Positions 51,201 through 59,073 of a stretch of 64,000 nucleotides of DNA are shown here, piece after piece. Below the pieces are notes generated by a model, which made no database searches, was not told the origin of the DNA, and saw nothing but the letters and a program-made list of their open reading frames with translations. How positions within the stretch are numbered: the first letter of the stretch is position 1; each line of letters starts with the position of its first letter. The stretch covers positions 1,984,001 through 2,048,000 of the forward strand of contig NC_026744.1 of assembly GCF_000210295.1 (NCBI RefSeq), given 5' to 3'. This DNA is from Trypanosoma brucei gambiense DAL972. Its lineage: Eukaryota > Euglenozoa > Kinetoplastea > Trypanosomatida > Trypanosomatidae. The translations under genes were made by a program, and so were the position numbers.

Positions 51201-51379
51201 TTGGTAGAGGGAGTGTAGTTCACATCTTGAAGGGGAATAGTTTAGAGTGGTCATGTGATCTTATCCATCCTGGGATCGAAGACTGCATCGAGTCGTTGGC
51301 TTTGAGTCCTAATGGTCAATCTCTCGTTGCTTGTGATCGGAGGGAAAATCTTGTTACATGGAAGGTAGCACCGCAGTAA
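42251..51379 (+). CDS. Giant BEACH-WD40 protein (neurobeachin/LYST-like)
   Basis: A 3042-aa protein with the standard order of large BEACH proteins: a long N-terminal armadillo-like helical region, a concanavalin-like lectin domain (~915-1080; FSFVLWFLLEP), further helical repeats, a PH-like domain (~2170-2345), the BEACH domain (~2355-2640; LMYLNFAAGRSYGDMRQYPV, PIGAQTPEGIQRAAK, GCYVSENLHSWIDLIFG) and C-terminal WD40 repeats (~2740-3042; LYGHTARVTALCLSS with SSEDCNVALWD). Such proteins act as scaffolds in membrane traffic, lysosome size control and autophagy. It takes up one seventh of the window without an interrupted codon. Which BEACH class (LYST, neurobeachin or WDFY3) it belongs to cannot be told by eye; there is no FYVE finger between BEACH and WD40 or at the C-terminus, which argues against WDFY3. 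Confidence 0.95.
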   Translation: MALVGGEHRVTEDIVAVKYLESVRRLYFNPHAKDLERRTVHLLAQLLACPPHSLLVWDSLRRTRLLTTVARVLGSEKKLQGLLSVGGRPEDYLRVVELASNSSPCECMNHLTKGEDSHTELEPFFAVLGRLGKLDCDAATYRACYDSFARAVSNLLSDARNCARLVRADISPIKILFNTLKGSPSSRIDVSLCVLRVILQILLHTAAFTCIWIKEFSDLDGPSTCLSVVLTWCGTCEDPSLPLSTESTVVFDLLCLLLSFPGNGRGPSSALYMYLRGCHWEAENLEVGPLDDTATIGMFGLNVLVEACSIAMNFRPAIFTHLARLLVRALKLGGDDVVSAGLVSAALVAVLRQYAKFCDDCDKTILAIVRLCVTVCSCHGAYDAQTEGATQLCTLVVELVCDMRGHISRCTVQAVMCLTSRVNAESTFTRLFSVHLLERLEGRLAISQDPAEVYLFLQMMNEICGNVPVLRREFMLTLNTLFQLLGTEAKNGRETLMLCVDLLSTMCRDDEETTFNIYAGLREFITRSDFCSVDSIRLGCWGLQALIDLLAHASSSLTHFADSVDFLVTCVEKLCVAMCRAFDSQMTVTECFGVPSQILGPQPLEVGDFDVNPGSVVPNVYYFYCQFLVLGLHALCYIQATSTGTFFRDLPAKLERVLARGPFLRCRVYTSAVVRALIAMASSTSSVVFDEVFFANRGDCAQWFAGWGAVHRHSWRFNTSFGDVSFFHERQRIVHIGYFWCLQRLLLQLSDTSQKSMLGASVLELWFNVFSNSSENIYILMDSKMTLTLASLCAVSAADDCEYSFERYEILLKTMHEMGVYGMDCASVLYLLRLCLCDRDSSSVLYNDEATVKVLSTLKTLLRQSLPSNGPVLFYGVSSGCTPQSHFCNNTAALQVRGPRIGGGVDIPVLLGRVKSDRCFSFVLWFLLEPKSPHTVEEVDIILMSIAFNRNSAFIQLVYTVQGTLHLRVILRSAEDRNQQQQRLHSEYVLFSNDEIPTKRWCMVSMLVSQKRTKSFGRNPKYLLNVQLSLYTGSQADAQPSVVMKLSDIRCHGTCKGGQLLREVNMVSLVMTDGPPTNYPRRFLLGSLGAFGGVLSRVEVEMLFAMGSDSLFSLHFMDKKFVNNLFPALAYMSERNRGKHGAQLMRLAVPWLAQGYANAENAILASTFPFAVYQKRERQVVVAGVRNGDLCVESNAEYLQPTNDRPKVQGSSAEETLPPASARSVKSGTRIPVPIFLGVRSVSDLQNSGVAREDMLALLNAPQFICSTPLYSILDALGGPPFFLCFSSLQLPHSGAFEEAWECACAAVKWHTTNNLLCPKAQRGDAHLLALVKALLYHRIHVSETTASSLCDVVGDRLITRMDILPLLLEFTVWARDTGAFRFVVGKLRQYILDDVYGRFNRQILGAGRHVASTEGECNALEEFLLHLHIHFSEGIVGSWDTSLIPFATEFLTALCQTATHARRVVKAATALLALDKPLTSAAIEWVIGLLEAVFYLMNENVILCGNESASLAEDITAIFKSSHEAVRRKALSLFSRTPMSRTQLDAVISQYMVRGVLSSVDDLLSEEEFLTIVGIIERSAASGDTTRARGLLYFLVTLLSHVPNEIRLGILSLLEEITCERGAFEGGLLSPLDTGGFPVSLLYGRLLHVLHMVEGNCSSLVESFVRLVIRMCVGMVSVSCERNDMNCGHLLGEVGLASLTCVASILKRSGREGSLDACISSALIRAYRYSSEVLRAYSMHLDKGTATGAFLMSYVSFLKSTAIVVILLSWCERDYRLSSEVKVEDESCVCHAAAEAYLAQFSKPIHFGDHHLSARLCMSFFEGGQRLFFQLQQASTTGLHAKQVKQISQELLTLQWRVAVTLLNDADTSGEDLMKELALLYVASSGSASYGFKFSTWKERERLVEPPLGSDWKHLQFAPGALITELLKVDYERAVRESAPWLIVSRGASSLLSESRLENSSRYNMAVSICRLVRYNSGIWSNVKGGFTPLSVAELDSNIKTNAMSIGGAALKPLPEGGDGISVHWEVEFSRSGVASLERYINDIHSTALSSLNQCSERFALPLLSVSAEQALQHREKSGLAVEQYCRSVLRQVASHRKCIEGESKAVLAAYAAYRFSLTPWWGQSVNLYVASPVPMNQWELDRFTGPEWQRIRFRRFAHAMRVKHVKSKGDMLPYVYRGDISYPDDTQLLEIYSVTAVPQLIGVHCDGPQPFVAKCVLVLPMDRVPITLYVSPHTISYVHDESEPSPDATERGVTATQATKGNGGSCFSGLPCISASADQESDTVACNGDVRRYQRVFAVSSLRAVWPRRNLLQPSALELLFSTGESIFLVFHSQDTMKLVSDIVTTVACPYLDRALVLTEANLKMWCNWWREGRITNFHYLMYLNFAAGRSYGDMRQYPVFPHVVADFSSLTLDLTSPSTYRCLKRPIGAQTPEGIQRAAKTYAETSTDVGMVVEASCCGSPYHYGSHYSPLGGALHYLVRVQPFSDFFMKMNSKLDDAGRVFDSVGAAYAIATCGKDVKELLPEFYCLPELFVNANRIPFGTKQDGEVVNDVQLPPWASTPRKLSQTLRRALEGCYVSENLHSWIDLIFGFRQRGKEAVAALNTFHPLTYEGSVNLPNISDNVLRSSHETQIDCFGQTPLQLFSQPHKSRRKIADITFRQSPCPTLRCDASNLALCVLLNPGRLIPAGVCKRSCGTTVVFPRTKLNGIGSSIDEGTERKAQDGQVRPLVLPKGVFPFTVVHEQVRDCLRYKGSCIVLVDGKDASHQTRSFHVGYGEITALTVDSPNVYVGMESGAIHMLTMTYDTFLEVELTFRDGKGVRLGGEEVFQRFLQGKLKFTESRQTACRTLCVLYGHTARVTALCLSSEWGILVSSSEDCNVALWDTERRVLIRTIPNHLMSPAYSKFPMKSVMNHRLQGSSGSWYFDLITVNAKHGDIILAGGSLAGLHEVRRYSINGEFLGFYSLGETPATAILSVGDIVFVGRGSVVHILKGNSLEWSCDLIHPGIEDCIESLALSPNGQSLVACDRRENLVTWKVAPQ

Positions 51380-51989
51380 CCCATTGAGCTGGCCGCGTGG
51401 CGTATTCAGGGACGTTTTTTTTTTGTGTGTGCGTGTGCAGGGCAGGTGCGCGTGCATGTTTCTGGTGTCGAGACAAGGCGGTTCTGTATGTGGATGCAAT
51501 ATTCCTCAATCGCCATTACTCCCTAACCAAGTTAAGTTTGCTTTTCCCTGCTTTACATTCACCAACCTCCGTCCTTCTTTGTTTGTGGCGCTACTTTGTT
51601 GTTGCGTTAAGTAGTTAATTTTCTTTGCTTCGGTGAATGATGCTAGGTAACTGGTTGTGCGGGCGAGTTGTATTGTTTCTTGAACTTTTCATCATCGTCC
51701 GATCCTTGTCCTTTTGTGAAAGTGTGAGTATTCGCTTTGTTGTTGCGGAAACGTCTGCGCGGAGAAACGATTAGTCGAGTCCTACGATCTAAATGTTATC
51801 AATGCCGATGACCAGCGAATATTTACTGTGTGTTGTCAGTGTGAAGTGTACCATCATTTCCCCCCTTATTTTTTGTCGTTTCTTTGTTTAGGGCCCTGCC
51901 TGTCGTCTGCTTGTGCCACTGTGCGTGTGCGCGAATCTGTTATGCCAAATCGTTCATTGTCAGCTTCTCCTGTTATCTAATGTAGCGCC
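51380..51989. other. Intergenic gap between BEACH and DHHC genes
   Basis: About 610 bases, T- and GT-rich on the plus strand, no gene seen. A pyrimidine stretch at about 51955-51978 with AG at 51984-51985 would give the DHHC mRNA a native leader of only four bases. Confidence 0.5.
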
Positions 51990-52793
51990 ATGCCCGTGCT
52001 CCCGCCGTGGCGGCGGCGGACCTCCATTTTTCACCGTTCGGAGGGTCGTGTACAAAGTGTTGGCGCGACGAGGATTTCTCTGGTGGCGGCTGCAGGACTT
52101 GTCGCTTCACAATCAGCTACGTTTACCGTCCTCTATTTGTTTCTTCCCGAGGGACTGGCAGGTTTGACGCATTTGATGGTTGCGGCGGTGCTGTTCAACG
52201 CATTTATGTTGTGGAATTGGGGGTCTGATCCGGGGTTTGTGACTTCTTCGGAGGAGCCTTCAACGGCAAGGGAGAGGGCGATCCGTAGATGGTGTTCTGT
52301 GTGTCGTCTGTGGCAGCCCCTGCGGACCAAACACTGTGACAAGTGCGGCAGATGTGTCCGGAAGTACGATCACCATTGTTACTGCATTGGTGGTTGTGTT
52401 GGCGAGTTCAATCATCTGCGTTTCGTTCTTACTTTGGCGTCTGCAGTCCCTTATTTTGTCCTTCTACCACCGGCACTACTTAAATGTTTTAGTCTCGGGG
52501 ATATCACAGACCTCGACCGCGTCATCAGTAGGAATATCGTTCCCTTTATTTTTGTTGCATACACCACCATTCAATTGGTACTTGTGCTCTCTTTGCTTGG
52601 GTTGCACTGCACTCTGTTGCTCAACAACAGGACAACGTGGGAGCTCTCTTCCAGAGGCCGCATCACATATCTGGATTCAAGGGCAGCGAACCCCTTTAAC
52701 AAGGGGATTGTGCAGAATGTTTACTTTCTTTTTCGGCGGAAGCCCATAAACTGGTATTCAGTATTGGAAGAGGATGAATGTGCCCTCGTCTAA
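51990..52793 (+). CDS. DHHC-family protein S-acyltransferase (palmitoyltransferase)
   Basis: A 267-aa integral membrane enzyme that attaches palmitate to Cys of target proteins. Four membrane spans are seen (~28-48, ~56-74, ~143-165, ~185-210), with the zinc-binding Cys-rich domain between spans 2 and 3 (CSVCRLWQPLRTKHCDKCGR and KYDHHCYCIGGCVGE). The catalytic DHHC is intact. The next residues are YCIGGCVG where most members have PWxxNCVG. After span 4 come the family's TTxE motif (TTWE) and the PaCCT-like segment NPFNKGIVQNVYFLF. The N-terminus is short and Arg-rich. Trypanosomes have about a dozen such enzymes with organelle-specific location; this one's location is not readable. Confidence 0.93.
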   Translation: MPVLPPWRRRTSIFHRSEGRVQSVGATRISLVAAAGLVASQSATFTVLYLFLPEGLAGLTHLMVAAVLFNAFMLWNWGSDPGFVTSSEEPSTARERAIRRWCSVCRLWQPLRTKHCDKCGRCVRKYDHHCYCIGGCVGEFNHLRFVLTLASAVPYFVLLPPALLKCFSLGDITDLDRVISRNIVPFIFVAYTTIQLVLVLSLLGLHCTLLLNNRTTWELSSRGRITYLDSRAANPFNKGIVQNVYFLFRRKPINWYSVLEEDECALV

Positions 52794-54012
52794 ATAATAT
52801 TTTTGCCTTGCAATTTACTTACGCCCAGCGAGACCTGGACATGCCACTCTGTCGTGCTCGCCATGGAATTCGTGCTAGTGGCTTGTAGACTCGCTGCTCT
52901 ATGTTACTCAAAACATATTGATGCTTGCGGATGCCTTTTTCGTGTGAGGGGGCGGCCCGTGTTGAAACACAACTGTCGTTTCCATACGTCGTTGAGAAAG
53001 TTTAATACTCTCTTGCTGCTTCATATTTGGTGTCCCAAATGCGCGCCTTGATGTTATACCCCTCTCAGCGTTTTTGTTTTCGCGAAGGTTTATCCTGATT
53101 ATCATTTAGTTTACGCGTTTGTCACCCCTAGATATCTCATGGACTGAAAGGGATAGAAATGAAGAGCGAGAAAAGGGGTTTCTCGTTTCCGAATTTTCGT
53201 CACATCAAGTTGAAGGTCGCCTGTGCCGCACTCTTCCCGGTTAAAAAATCTATGTTGTGCCAAGCCATTCACTGGCAGCTGAGGTGCTTTCCAGTAACGC
53301 GTGAGCCTCGTTGGTTTTCTTGGCTCAGCACCCTTTCGCGTAAGAGGTCTTGCAACCCAAATTGTCACCTTCAACTCCGAATACAGGAACATACCAGCGT
53401 GTGGTGCAAACCCACCATCTCAAGAGAAGAAAGGTGACTTCCCGAGTAATCTGGAGTGCAGACACCCTGAGAGAGATTATGCCACTTGACAGCTGCATCA
53501 GAATAGCCACATGGCGCCAGCACACTCATGGGAGATTTGTGGTTACAATTGATATGCAAGACTGCCATCCCGGAGTAAACCGTTCGACCAGTGTCTGCAT
53601 CTGCCGCAACCCACCATGTCCCGCAAACCGTTCACTGCATGCCACACTCCCCTACACAGCGTGGCGTTCTAACGCATGATACAGGGTTGATTTCGGACGG
53701 ACAAGCGCACAAAAAAGAGATACGTTGAACGATGAAGATGGACCGCAGCTCCAGTGATGTACTGTCAGTGTCAGTGTCAGTTCTGTTGGCTGACGGTAAC
53801 GGGTCAGTACAGCACTGTAATGTTGACTTCCCTCCATCTGATCTTGTGGGTCCTCATCAGGTATTTTCTTCGTTATTATTGTGTTTGTTTGTGTTTTGAA
53901 GCAGCTGTAGCAAAGGTTTTTTGCACTTTGACGTATTGTTGTTCGGCGTGTTGTGTTGCTCGCTGCTTTTTTTCTTTAACATTCCAGTTTTTCTTATTCT
54001 TTAGTTGAAGGT
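52794..54012. other. Long intergenic region (1.2 kb) with a frame-broken coding-like part
   Basis: No intact gene. From ~53,159 to ~53,680 the sequence looks coding-like on the plus strand, with three overlapping open frames in succession (53159-53437, 53301-53489, 53350-53679) and balanced composition; the rest is ordinary T-rich spacer. A short tandem of GTCAGT lies at 53763-53780. I could not assign the coding-like part to a known family. Confidence 0.4.
53988..54004 (+). promoter_or_regulatory. Trans-splice tract and AG acceptor of DRC2
   Basis: The run at 53988-54002 is pyrimidine but for one A and is followed directly by AG at 54003-54004, leaving an eight-base leader before the ATG at 54013. 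Confidence 0.65.
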
Positions 54013-55536
54013 ATGCAAGCCGATGCAAAGGGGAAGAAAAAAAAGGGTTCCAAGAAGAGAAGGACACTTGATCCTGTTGTTGCTGAGCGAATGCGCGTTG
54101 AGGAGGAAGAACGGCGTAGACGTCAAGAGGTAGCACTTGTTGAACGCCTGAGGGAGATGAAGAACGAAGAAGAAACTATGACAAAGAACGCGACTGCTGT
54201 TGTCGAGGCCCGATGGATTTCTTTCCTGCGTGAGTGCAAGCGCAAGGAACTTGTAGCGGAAATTGAAATTGTGCGTAGGGCATTCGGATCCTCTCTTGAC
54301 CGTAAGAATGCAGTAATCGATATGCTGTTTGATGAGCTTGTGGATGCTGAGGAGCAGCATCGCCTTGTCTTTCAGTCCCACATGCGAACTGTCGATTCTC
54401 TTATTCAAATGCAGAGCACACGTATGGAAGACCTCGAGGGCGAGTTTGAGAAGGACCTCCAGGAGATGAAGGCTGACTATGACAGAGAACTATTGGAACT
54501 TGCGCGCAAGCATGAGTATGAAGTGGCCGACCTGACATTCATTCTTGAGAATATGGCTGAGGAGGCGGAGCAACTAGAAAAGAAGCTGCAAGAAAATACT
54601 TCGGAGGCACACGACACTGCTCTAGAAAAGATGGAGGAGGACCGAAAACAGATGGAAGCGGAACTGATTCGAGCAAGTGAAGCTATCCGCTCAGAGTTAG
54701 ACACAAGGTACAAAGAATTTATGGCTACGGCGCAGGTGAGCATGAAGGATTACATGGACAAGTCGAAGAAAGATGCAGAAACGACGCAGCGCATCGCTTC
54801 ACAGACGCAGCGTATTGAGAAGTTGCAGGAGAGCGTTAATTCGTGGAGGACGAACATAGCGCGCAATGCGAAGGGATGGGAACAGAAGAACTCCGTCATT
54901 CAACAGGAGCGTGACGCCACGATCGGTCATTTGAAGGCTTTGAAGAGCAAGATGCATGGTTGGAGGAGCAAGGAAGCCTCTCGTCTTGCAGAAGTGATCA
55001 AGAGTGCGAAGGACGTTGAAGACAAACTGCGTGGTGTGGTAAAGGATGCAGAAAAAATCCTCCGGCTAGTGGAACTTGCAAAGCCGCTGGAAACTGACAG
55101 GGAGCAAATACTCTCTTGCAACTCGAACATTACAACAAGCGAAATTGAGAAAGAAGTTAAACACTTGATAGCAAATACCGATGCAGGAAGGCCAAGTGAA
55201 GAATCCTCTGTCCCCGATGATGCGGCGTTCTCGGAGGACTGGCGCCTCCTGGAGCGCTTTTGGACGAAGTACAACAAGGTGGTGCTCGACAACGTGGCTC
55301 TGTCACAAGAGAGGCGTCACCTCGAGGAAGAAAATCTGAAGCTGCAGGTGTTGCTAAAGCAGTACCTAGATGAAATCAGCCTCAACGATGCCGTGATACG
55401 AGGTCCCAACCCATTGATCCAGGCGTCAAAACTACTGACTGTAGTTGAAGCTGCTGGGCGCGGGGCTACTGGCGGAAGACGTGAGTACACGACAGCGGTA
55501 GAGGGCAACAAGTTCGTCTCCGACATGACGAGGTAG
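54013..55536 (+). CDS. DRC2: Nexin-dynein regulatory complex subunit 2 (DRC2/CCDC65)
   Basis: A 507-aa coiled-coil protein, close to the ~480 residues of CCDC65. The match runs over the whole length: a basic start (GKKKKGSKKRRTLDP), an early helical segment ARWISFLRECKRKELVAEIE, the segment DAEEQHRLVFQSHMRTVDSL, and the diagnostic C-terminal block FWTKYNKVVLDNVALSQERR then LLKQYLDEISLNDAVI. DRC2 pairs with DRC1 to form the base plate of the N-DRC, which links doublet microtubules and regulates dynein in motile axonemes. Loss in other organisms impairs motility. ATG at 54013 follows the splice site by eight bases. Confidence 0.95.
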   Translation: MQADAKGKKKKGSKKRRTLDPVVAERMRVEEEERRRRQEVALVERLREMKNEEETMTKNATAVVEARWISFLRECKRKELVAEIEIVRRAFGSSLDRKNAVIDMLFDELVDAEEQHRLVFQSHMRTVDSLIQMQSTRMEDLEGEFEKDLQEMKADYDRELLELARKHEYEVADLTFILENMAEEAEQLEKKLQENTSEAHDTALEKMEEDRKQMEAELIRASEAIRSELDTRYKEFMATAQVSMKDYMDKSKKDAETTQRIASQTQRIEKLQESVNSWRTNIARNAKGWEQKNSVIQQERDATIGHLKALKSKMHGWRSKEASRLAEVIKSAKDVEDKLRGVVKDAEKILRLVELAKPLETDREQILSCNSNITTSEIEKEVKHLIANTDAGRPSEESSVPDDAAFSEDWRLLERFWTKYNKVVLDNVALSQERRHLEEENLKLQVLLKQYLDEISLNDAVIRGPNPLIQASKLLTVVEAAGRGATGGRREYTTAVEGNKFVSDMTR

Positions 55537-55976
55537 GCAATTCCTGTTGGGGTATGAGCACGCTTTTCATCGTTTCCTCCTTTAAGCAATATGGGGAAAT
55601 GGCAATGTAGAGTTTACGACTAGAGCAACAGTGGTAAAGACCAAATCCGAACAAGCGGTGTAACGGAATGGGTCCTTGCGGGTTTGCGGCAGGGGCTGGC
55701 ATGACTGAATGCCCGGCAACCTCATAATCTTCTTGGGGGCTAACACTTGGTTAGGTGTTGTTTGGCCACTCAGTTTTTTATCGTTTTTTTTCTTTTTCTG
55801 TCCCAAACTTTTTTGATATTCATGTAACGCGCGCACGAGTTGTATACTGTGTGTTTGACGAAATAGACTGATAACAATAACCATAGGGTATACTATCTGT
55901 GCGGAAGGTTGAAAGGAAGGGTGTTACTTCTGTAAAAGGAAGTAAAAAGGGCAAGGCTCGAGAAGGGTTTCAAGCA
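55537..55976. other. Intergenic gap before the FIST-domain gene
   Basis: About 440 bases. Pyrimidine tracts lie at 55771-55814; the first AG after them is at 55837-55838, and no ATG occurs from there to 55977, which supports that start over the upstream GTG of the open frame at 55899. Confidence 0.55.
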
Positions 55977-57467
55977 ATGCGCCGTTTCTACTGCATTCCG
56001 TGGAACTGCTTGGTGCTGTCGAAGCCGCCACTTTCACGGCGCTTATCAAGTTCAACTGAGACCCCAGAAGCTATTAGGGACGCTATCGCGGCTGATGAGA
56101 GGGATCAACGGCGACGTGAGGAGGCTGTCGATGAGCGTTCGGTTGTGTTTGCATGCGGCAGCAGTGCTGACCACCGACCACGCATAGCCGCTGCTGAAGC
56201 CTTTGACGTTGCGGCAGCCGCTCTGTCCAGCACTCCGAATTTCTGCTTTATGAACGTTTCGATGGATTACGCAGGGATGATAGATGCACCTGAGGTTGTA
56301 TGGTACAACCTCTGCAAGGTCAACGATGTCACACCGTCGACTGTACGGCCACAACAACTGCACATGATTGGAGGTGCTACACGGCTGCAGCGGCCTGGTG
56401 GGGGGTTCGTGCAGGTGATGTTGGGTTGCATACCTGACCTGCAGAGCGACACCTTCACATTTGATACGATACCCGAAGAGGATGACCTGGCAGAAGCTCA
56501 CCGTCCGTCACCTGCAATTTGTTTTGCGCTCATGGATAATAAGTTAACGTTGCAGTATGAGCGGCAGCTCGTAGCACATTTGCAGGTTCTAAGCGAACGA
56601 TTGGGCGGATGCCCTCTCACTGGAGGTATTTATCCAGCCGTTCAGAAATCTGCAGGTACCACTGGAGATAGTGGTGACGAGACTAAGGAGGAAAAAGGAT
56701 CAGATAACGATATTGGAGATTCACTGTTTTTCTTAAATGATCGTGTGTATACAGGAAGTGCCGCTGGTATTGTTCTCCGTAGTGAGATGGTCAAGGCACA
56801 TAATCTAAGTGTGGTCCCTTCTATTGCCATTGGGAAAGTAGCCGTAACGTCCATCAGTAGCGAAGTTGAAGGCGTGTTTGTCGTCAAAACTTTGGAGGGT
56901 CGAAGGGCTACAGATGTTATTCATGACGTGTACTGCTCACCGGAGATGAAGGGGAAACCGTCGAGAGTGTTTCTTGGTCTGCAACATAATGACTTCTGTA
57001 TCCCTGTTTCCTTTATCGGCAACCCGGGAACCGGGGAGCTTCGTTTCAGTGCGCCTAAGGGTATCAGTGTGGCTGAGAACGGCACTGTTCAGCTACTGGT
57101 GGACGACGTGGAATTGGATAGTGAGGTGGGAGCAGGTGCTCTTATAGGACTTCACAAGCGTGTGGCCATGACGTACGCGACGAAGGATGTTAACGTTGCA
57201 CGAGAGGCTCGCAGAAATGTTGTGGCATCATCTGCAGCTGCGTTCCATTACTCACATCCCGGCATGAACGTTTTGGCGCGACCGGAAGTGAACATTACTT
57301 TAGGGAATTCATCTGCGATGTATGCCCCCTCCCTTCTTCAGCGATGCCTGGGAGGGTATTGTTCAACGACTGGTGTTTTTTGCCCTGGTCAGGTAATTAC
57401 ATTGGGTAATGCTACCGGTGTTTTTGCCAGATCCAGCAGCTACACTGTCCTGGAGGGGCTCAAATAA
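55977..57467 (+). CDS. FIST-domain protein, probably mitochondrial
   Basis: A 496-aa protein with a FIST_N/FIST_C layout as in FBXO22 and bacterial signalling proteins: NFCFMNVSMDY and the following beta-alpha units (FIST_N, ~90-340), then FIST_C (~350-490) with SRVFLGLQHNDFCIPV and a glycine-rich end (PGQVITLGNATGVFA). FIST domains are thought to bind small ligands; no F-box is seen. The N-terminus MRRFYCIPWNCLVLSKPPLS followed by RRLSSST is Arg-, Ser- and Leu-rich without acids, a good mitochondrial presequence. An acidic Gly/Asp/Glu insert occurs near residue 235. The first ATG after the only good splice site is 55977; a longer frame from a GTG at 55899 is rejected. Confidence 0.8.
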   Translation: MRRFYCIPWNCLVLSKPPLSRRLSSSTETPEAIRDAIAADERDQRRREEAVDERSVVFACGSSADHRPRIAAAEAFDVAAAALSSTPNFCFMNVSMDYAGMIDAPEVVWYNLCKVNDVTPSTVRPQQLHMIGGATRLQRPGGGFVQVMLGCIPDLQSDTFTFDTIPEEDDLAEAHRPSPAICFALMDNKLTLQYERQLVAHLQVLSERLGGCPLTGGIYPAVQKSAGTTGDSGDETKEEKGSDNDIGDSLFFLNDRVYTGSAAGIVLRSEMVKAHNLSVVPSIAIGKVAVTSISSEVEGVFVVKTLEGRRATDVIHDVYCSPEMKGKPSRVFLGLQHNDFCIPVSFIGNPGTGELRFSAPKGISVAENGTVQLLVDDVELDSEVGAGALIGLHKRVAMTYATKDVNVAREARRNVVASSAAAFHYSHPGMNVLARPEVNITLGNSSAMYAPSLLQRCLGGYCSTTGVFCPGQVITLGNATGVFARSSSYTVLEGLK

Positions 57468-58836
57468 GCCATTTGTAGGCTTGGAGCGAGATATGCCCCG
57501 GACATGTATGTTTTAATAAATAGGAGATGGGGTCAGATGCCGATGCTGCTCCTGCGTGTACGGGCTTGCAAATGTTTTTCTTCCCGTTTTTGAAACGACT
57601 GTTGCCACTGTGCACCCTCTTGTTCTCTTGATATGTGGTGGAGCTTTATTTTTTCATTTTATTTCGACCCAAGTCCCCCTTGTTACCGTTATGCATTGCA
57701 TGAGAGTAGTCTTATTGGAGATGACAGGAAGGGGTGGGTTCCGCGCCTTTCGTTGAATGGGGATAACCAGGTAATGTTACCGGACACCTTTAATGAATGC
57801 TGCATCCCTATCGCTACCTTGTATTTGTTTATCGTTTACTTGATAAGGGGAGAGGTGTCCACGGGGAAGTGGTTTGTGAACTTCCGTGGTATTTATAGTG
57901 TGGGGGTGGATTCATTTTCATGGTGGTTTGTAACTGCTGATTTGCAGTGTTTTGTAGCTTTTAGTGTTGTTGCAGCAATATTTCTGTGAGAGGAAGCGTA
58001 CGAATCCACGAAAGATATGAGCCCACCCCTCAGTTAATTATTCCTATTTCCTACGTGGGTGCTTATGTGCTCCACTGCCCCGCCTCTGTTTGTGGTTTGT
58101 ACTTTATTTGCTACCATTAGTTTGTTCTCTATGCGAGTAAATGAATCCAAGACACGGGGGTGCCGCTGTGCAACATTACCGATGAATGGCTTCCCTGTTA
58201 GATACGGTTTATGTTTTACCATACATTTAAAAGAAATTAAATCTGTCGTTATTTCTTGAAGTTTTCGAACGAAGTGTTGACAATGGATGTTGTTCGCGAT
58301 ATCCTGGGTGAGGGGTCGGGGGTTCCCCAGGGTAACATCATATACGAGTCATGCGGACCAAAGTAAAATATATTATACCAGTTCTTCTGTTCAGTTCCTG
58401 CTTGTGTGGTGGACTAGGTTGTTCCGTGTCTGGTTTTTAAAGTTTTTCAAAAGATTGTTTTAAGTGGAGTTGTCCGTCGTGCGGTGCGGTATTTAGCTTC
58501 GTGAGTTTTGGGTTTCCCCAGAGGATCGTACCTCCGCATGAGCATGGTGAATTTCCAAGAGAGCAACGCACACGCCCGCCGGATCCTAGTTATCTTGTTT
58601 GTATGGATATGCTCCTCGTGATCGTTTTTCTCTCAGTAGGCTGGTGAGCAAGGATGTTGGTGGGGCCTGGACCCCCTGAAAGGTCAAGGAGAATCGTGGC
58701 AAGACAACTAACGATATGGAAGCACGCGGTGGCGTGTGATGCTCTATATCTCGCTTTATTGTTGTAATTATTACACATCATGATTGCTATGTTTTTCTTT
58801 TTCTTTTTTAGTGCTAATACTTAAGGAGTTTTTAGA
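57468..58836. other. Long intergenic region (1.4 kb)
   Basis: Most of this T- and G-rich stretch has no supported gene. A plus-strand open frame of 118 codons (57633-57989) has an ATG but its hydrophobic text follows from T-rich spacer DNA and shows no fold. Likely a long 3' UTR of the FIST gene, ending before the splice tract of the small membrane protein at 58792-58811. I saw no tRNA. Confidence 0.45.
58792..58811 (+). promoter_or_regulatory. Trans-splice tract and AG acceptor of the 78-aa protein gene
   Basis: An 18-base unbroken pyrimidine run (58792-58809) directly followed by AG (58810-58811), one of the cleanest acceptors in the window. It leaves a 25-base leader before the ATG at 58837 and is the main argument that this small gene is real. 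Confidence 0.8.
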
Positions 58837-59073
58837 ATGAGACAACCCTTTCCGACTACTTGGAAGGTTTACCTCCCCGGTCTGTTCGTCATGGCGATTT
58901 ACACCTTCGTCATATACTTCAATAATACCCGCGGCAATTTAGTGAAGGCGGGTCACGACTTTACGCCGATCTATTCTGAGGAGGGAAAACTAGAAGGCTT
59001 CACGCATCCCGTGTTGGTGCGAGCAGGTGATAACTACAGGAGTCGCGAGAACGCAAAAGCAGACTCGTCATAA
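58837..59073 (+). CDS. 78-aa single-span membrane protein
   Basis: A short protein with one membrane span at residues ~12-29 (YLPGLFVMAIYTFVIYF) after a positively charged start (MRQPFPTTWKV), and a hydrophilic C-terminal tail of ~48 residues containing RAGDNYRSRENA. It is not in a family I know. One span with a long tail and a short basic start is common among accessory subunits of mitochondrial respiratory complexes. The strong splice site directly upstream and the ATG context make the gene credible despite its size. Function unknown. Confidence 0.75.
   Translation: MRQPFPTTWKVYLPGLFVMAIYTFVIYFNNTRGNLVKAGHDFTPIYSEEGKLEGFTHPVLVRAGDNYRSRENAKADSS

Noticed and set aside
55899..55976. N-terminal extension of the FIST protein from a GTG codon
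   Set aside because: No ATG in it, and the text lies in the 5' leader after the probable splice site; the ATG at 55977 begins a good mitochondrial presequence.
57633..57989. Plus-strand open frame of 118 codons with an ATG, hydrophobic
   Set aside because: T-rich spacer gives Phe/Val/Leu text by chance; no clear splice acceptor directly upstream and no family resemblance.
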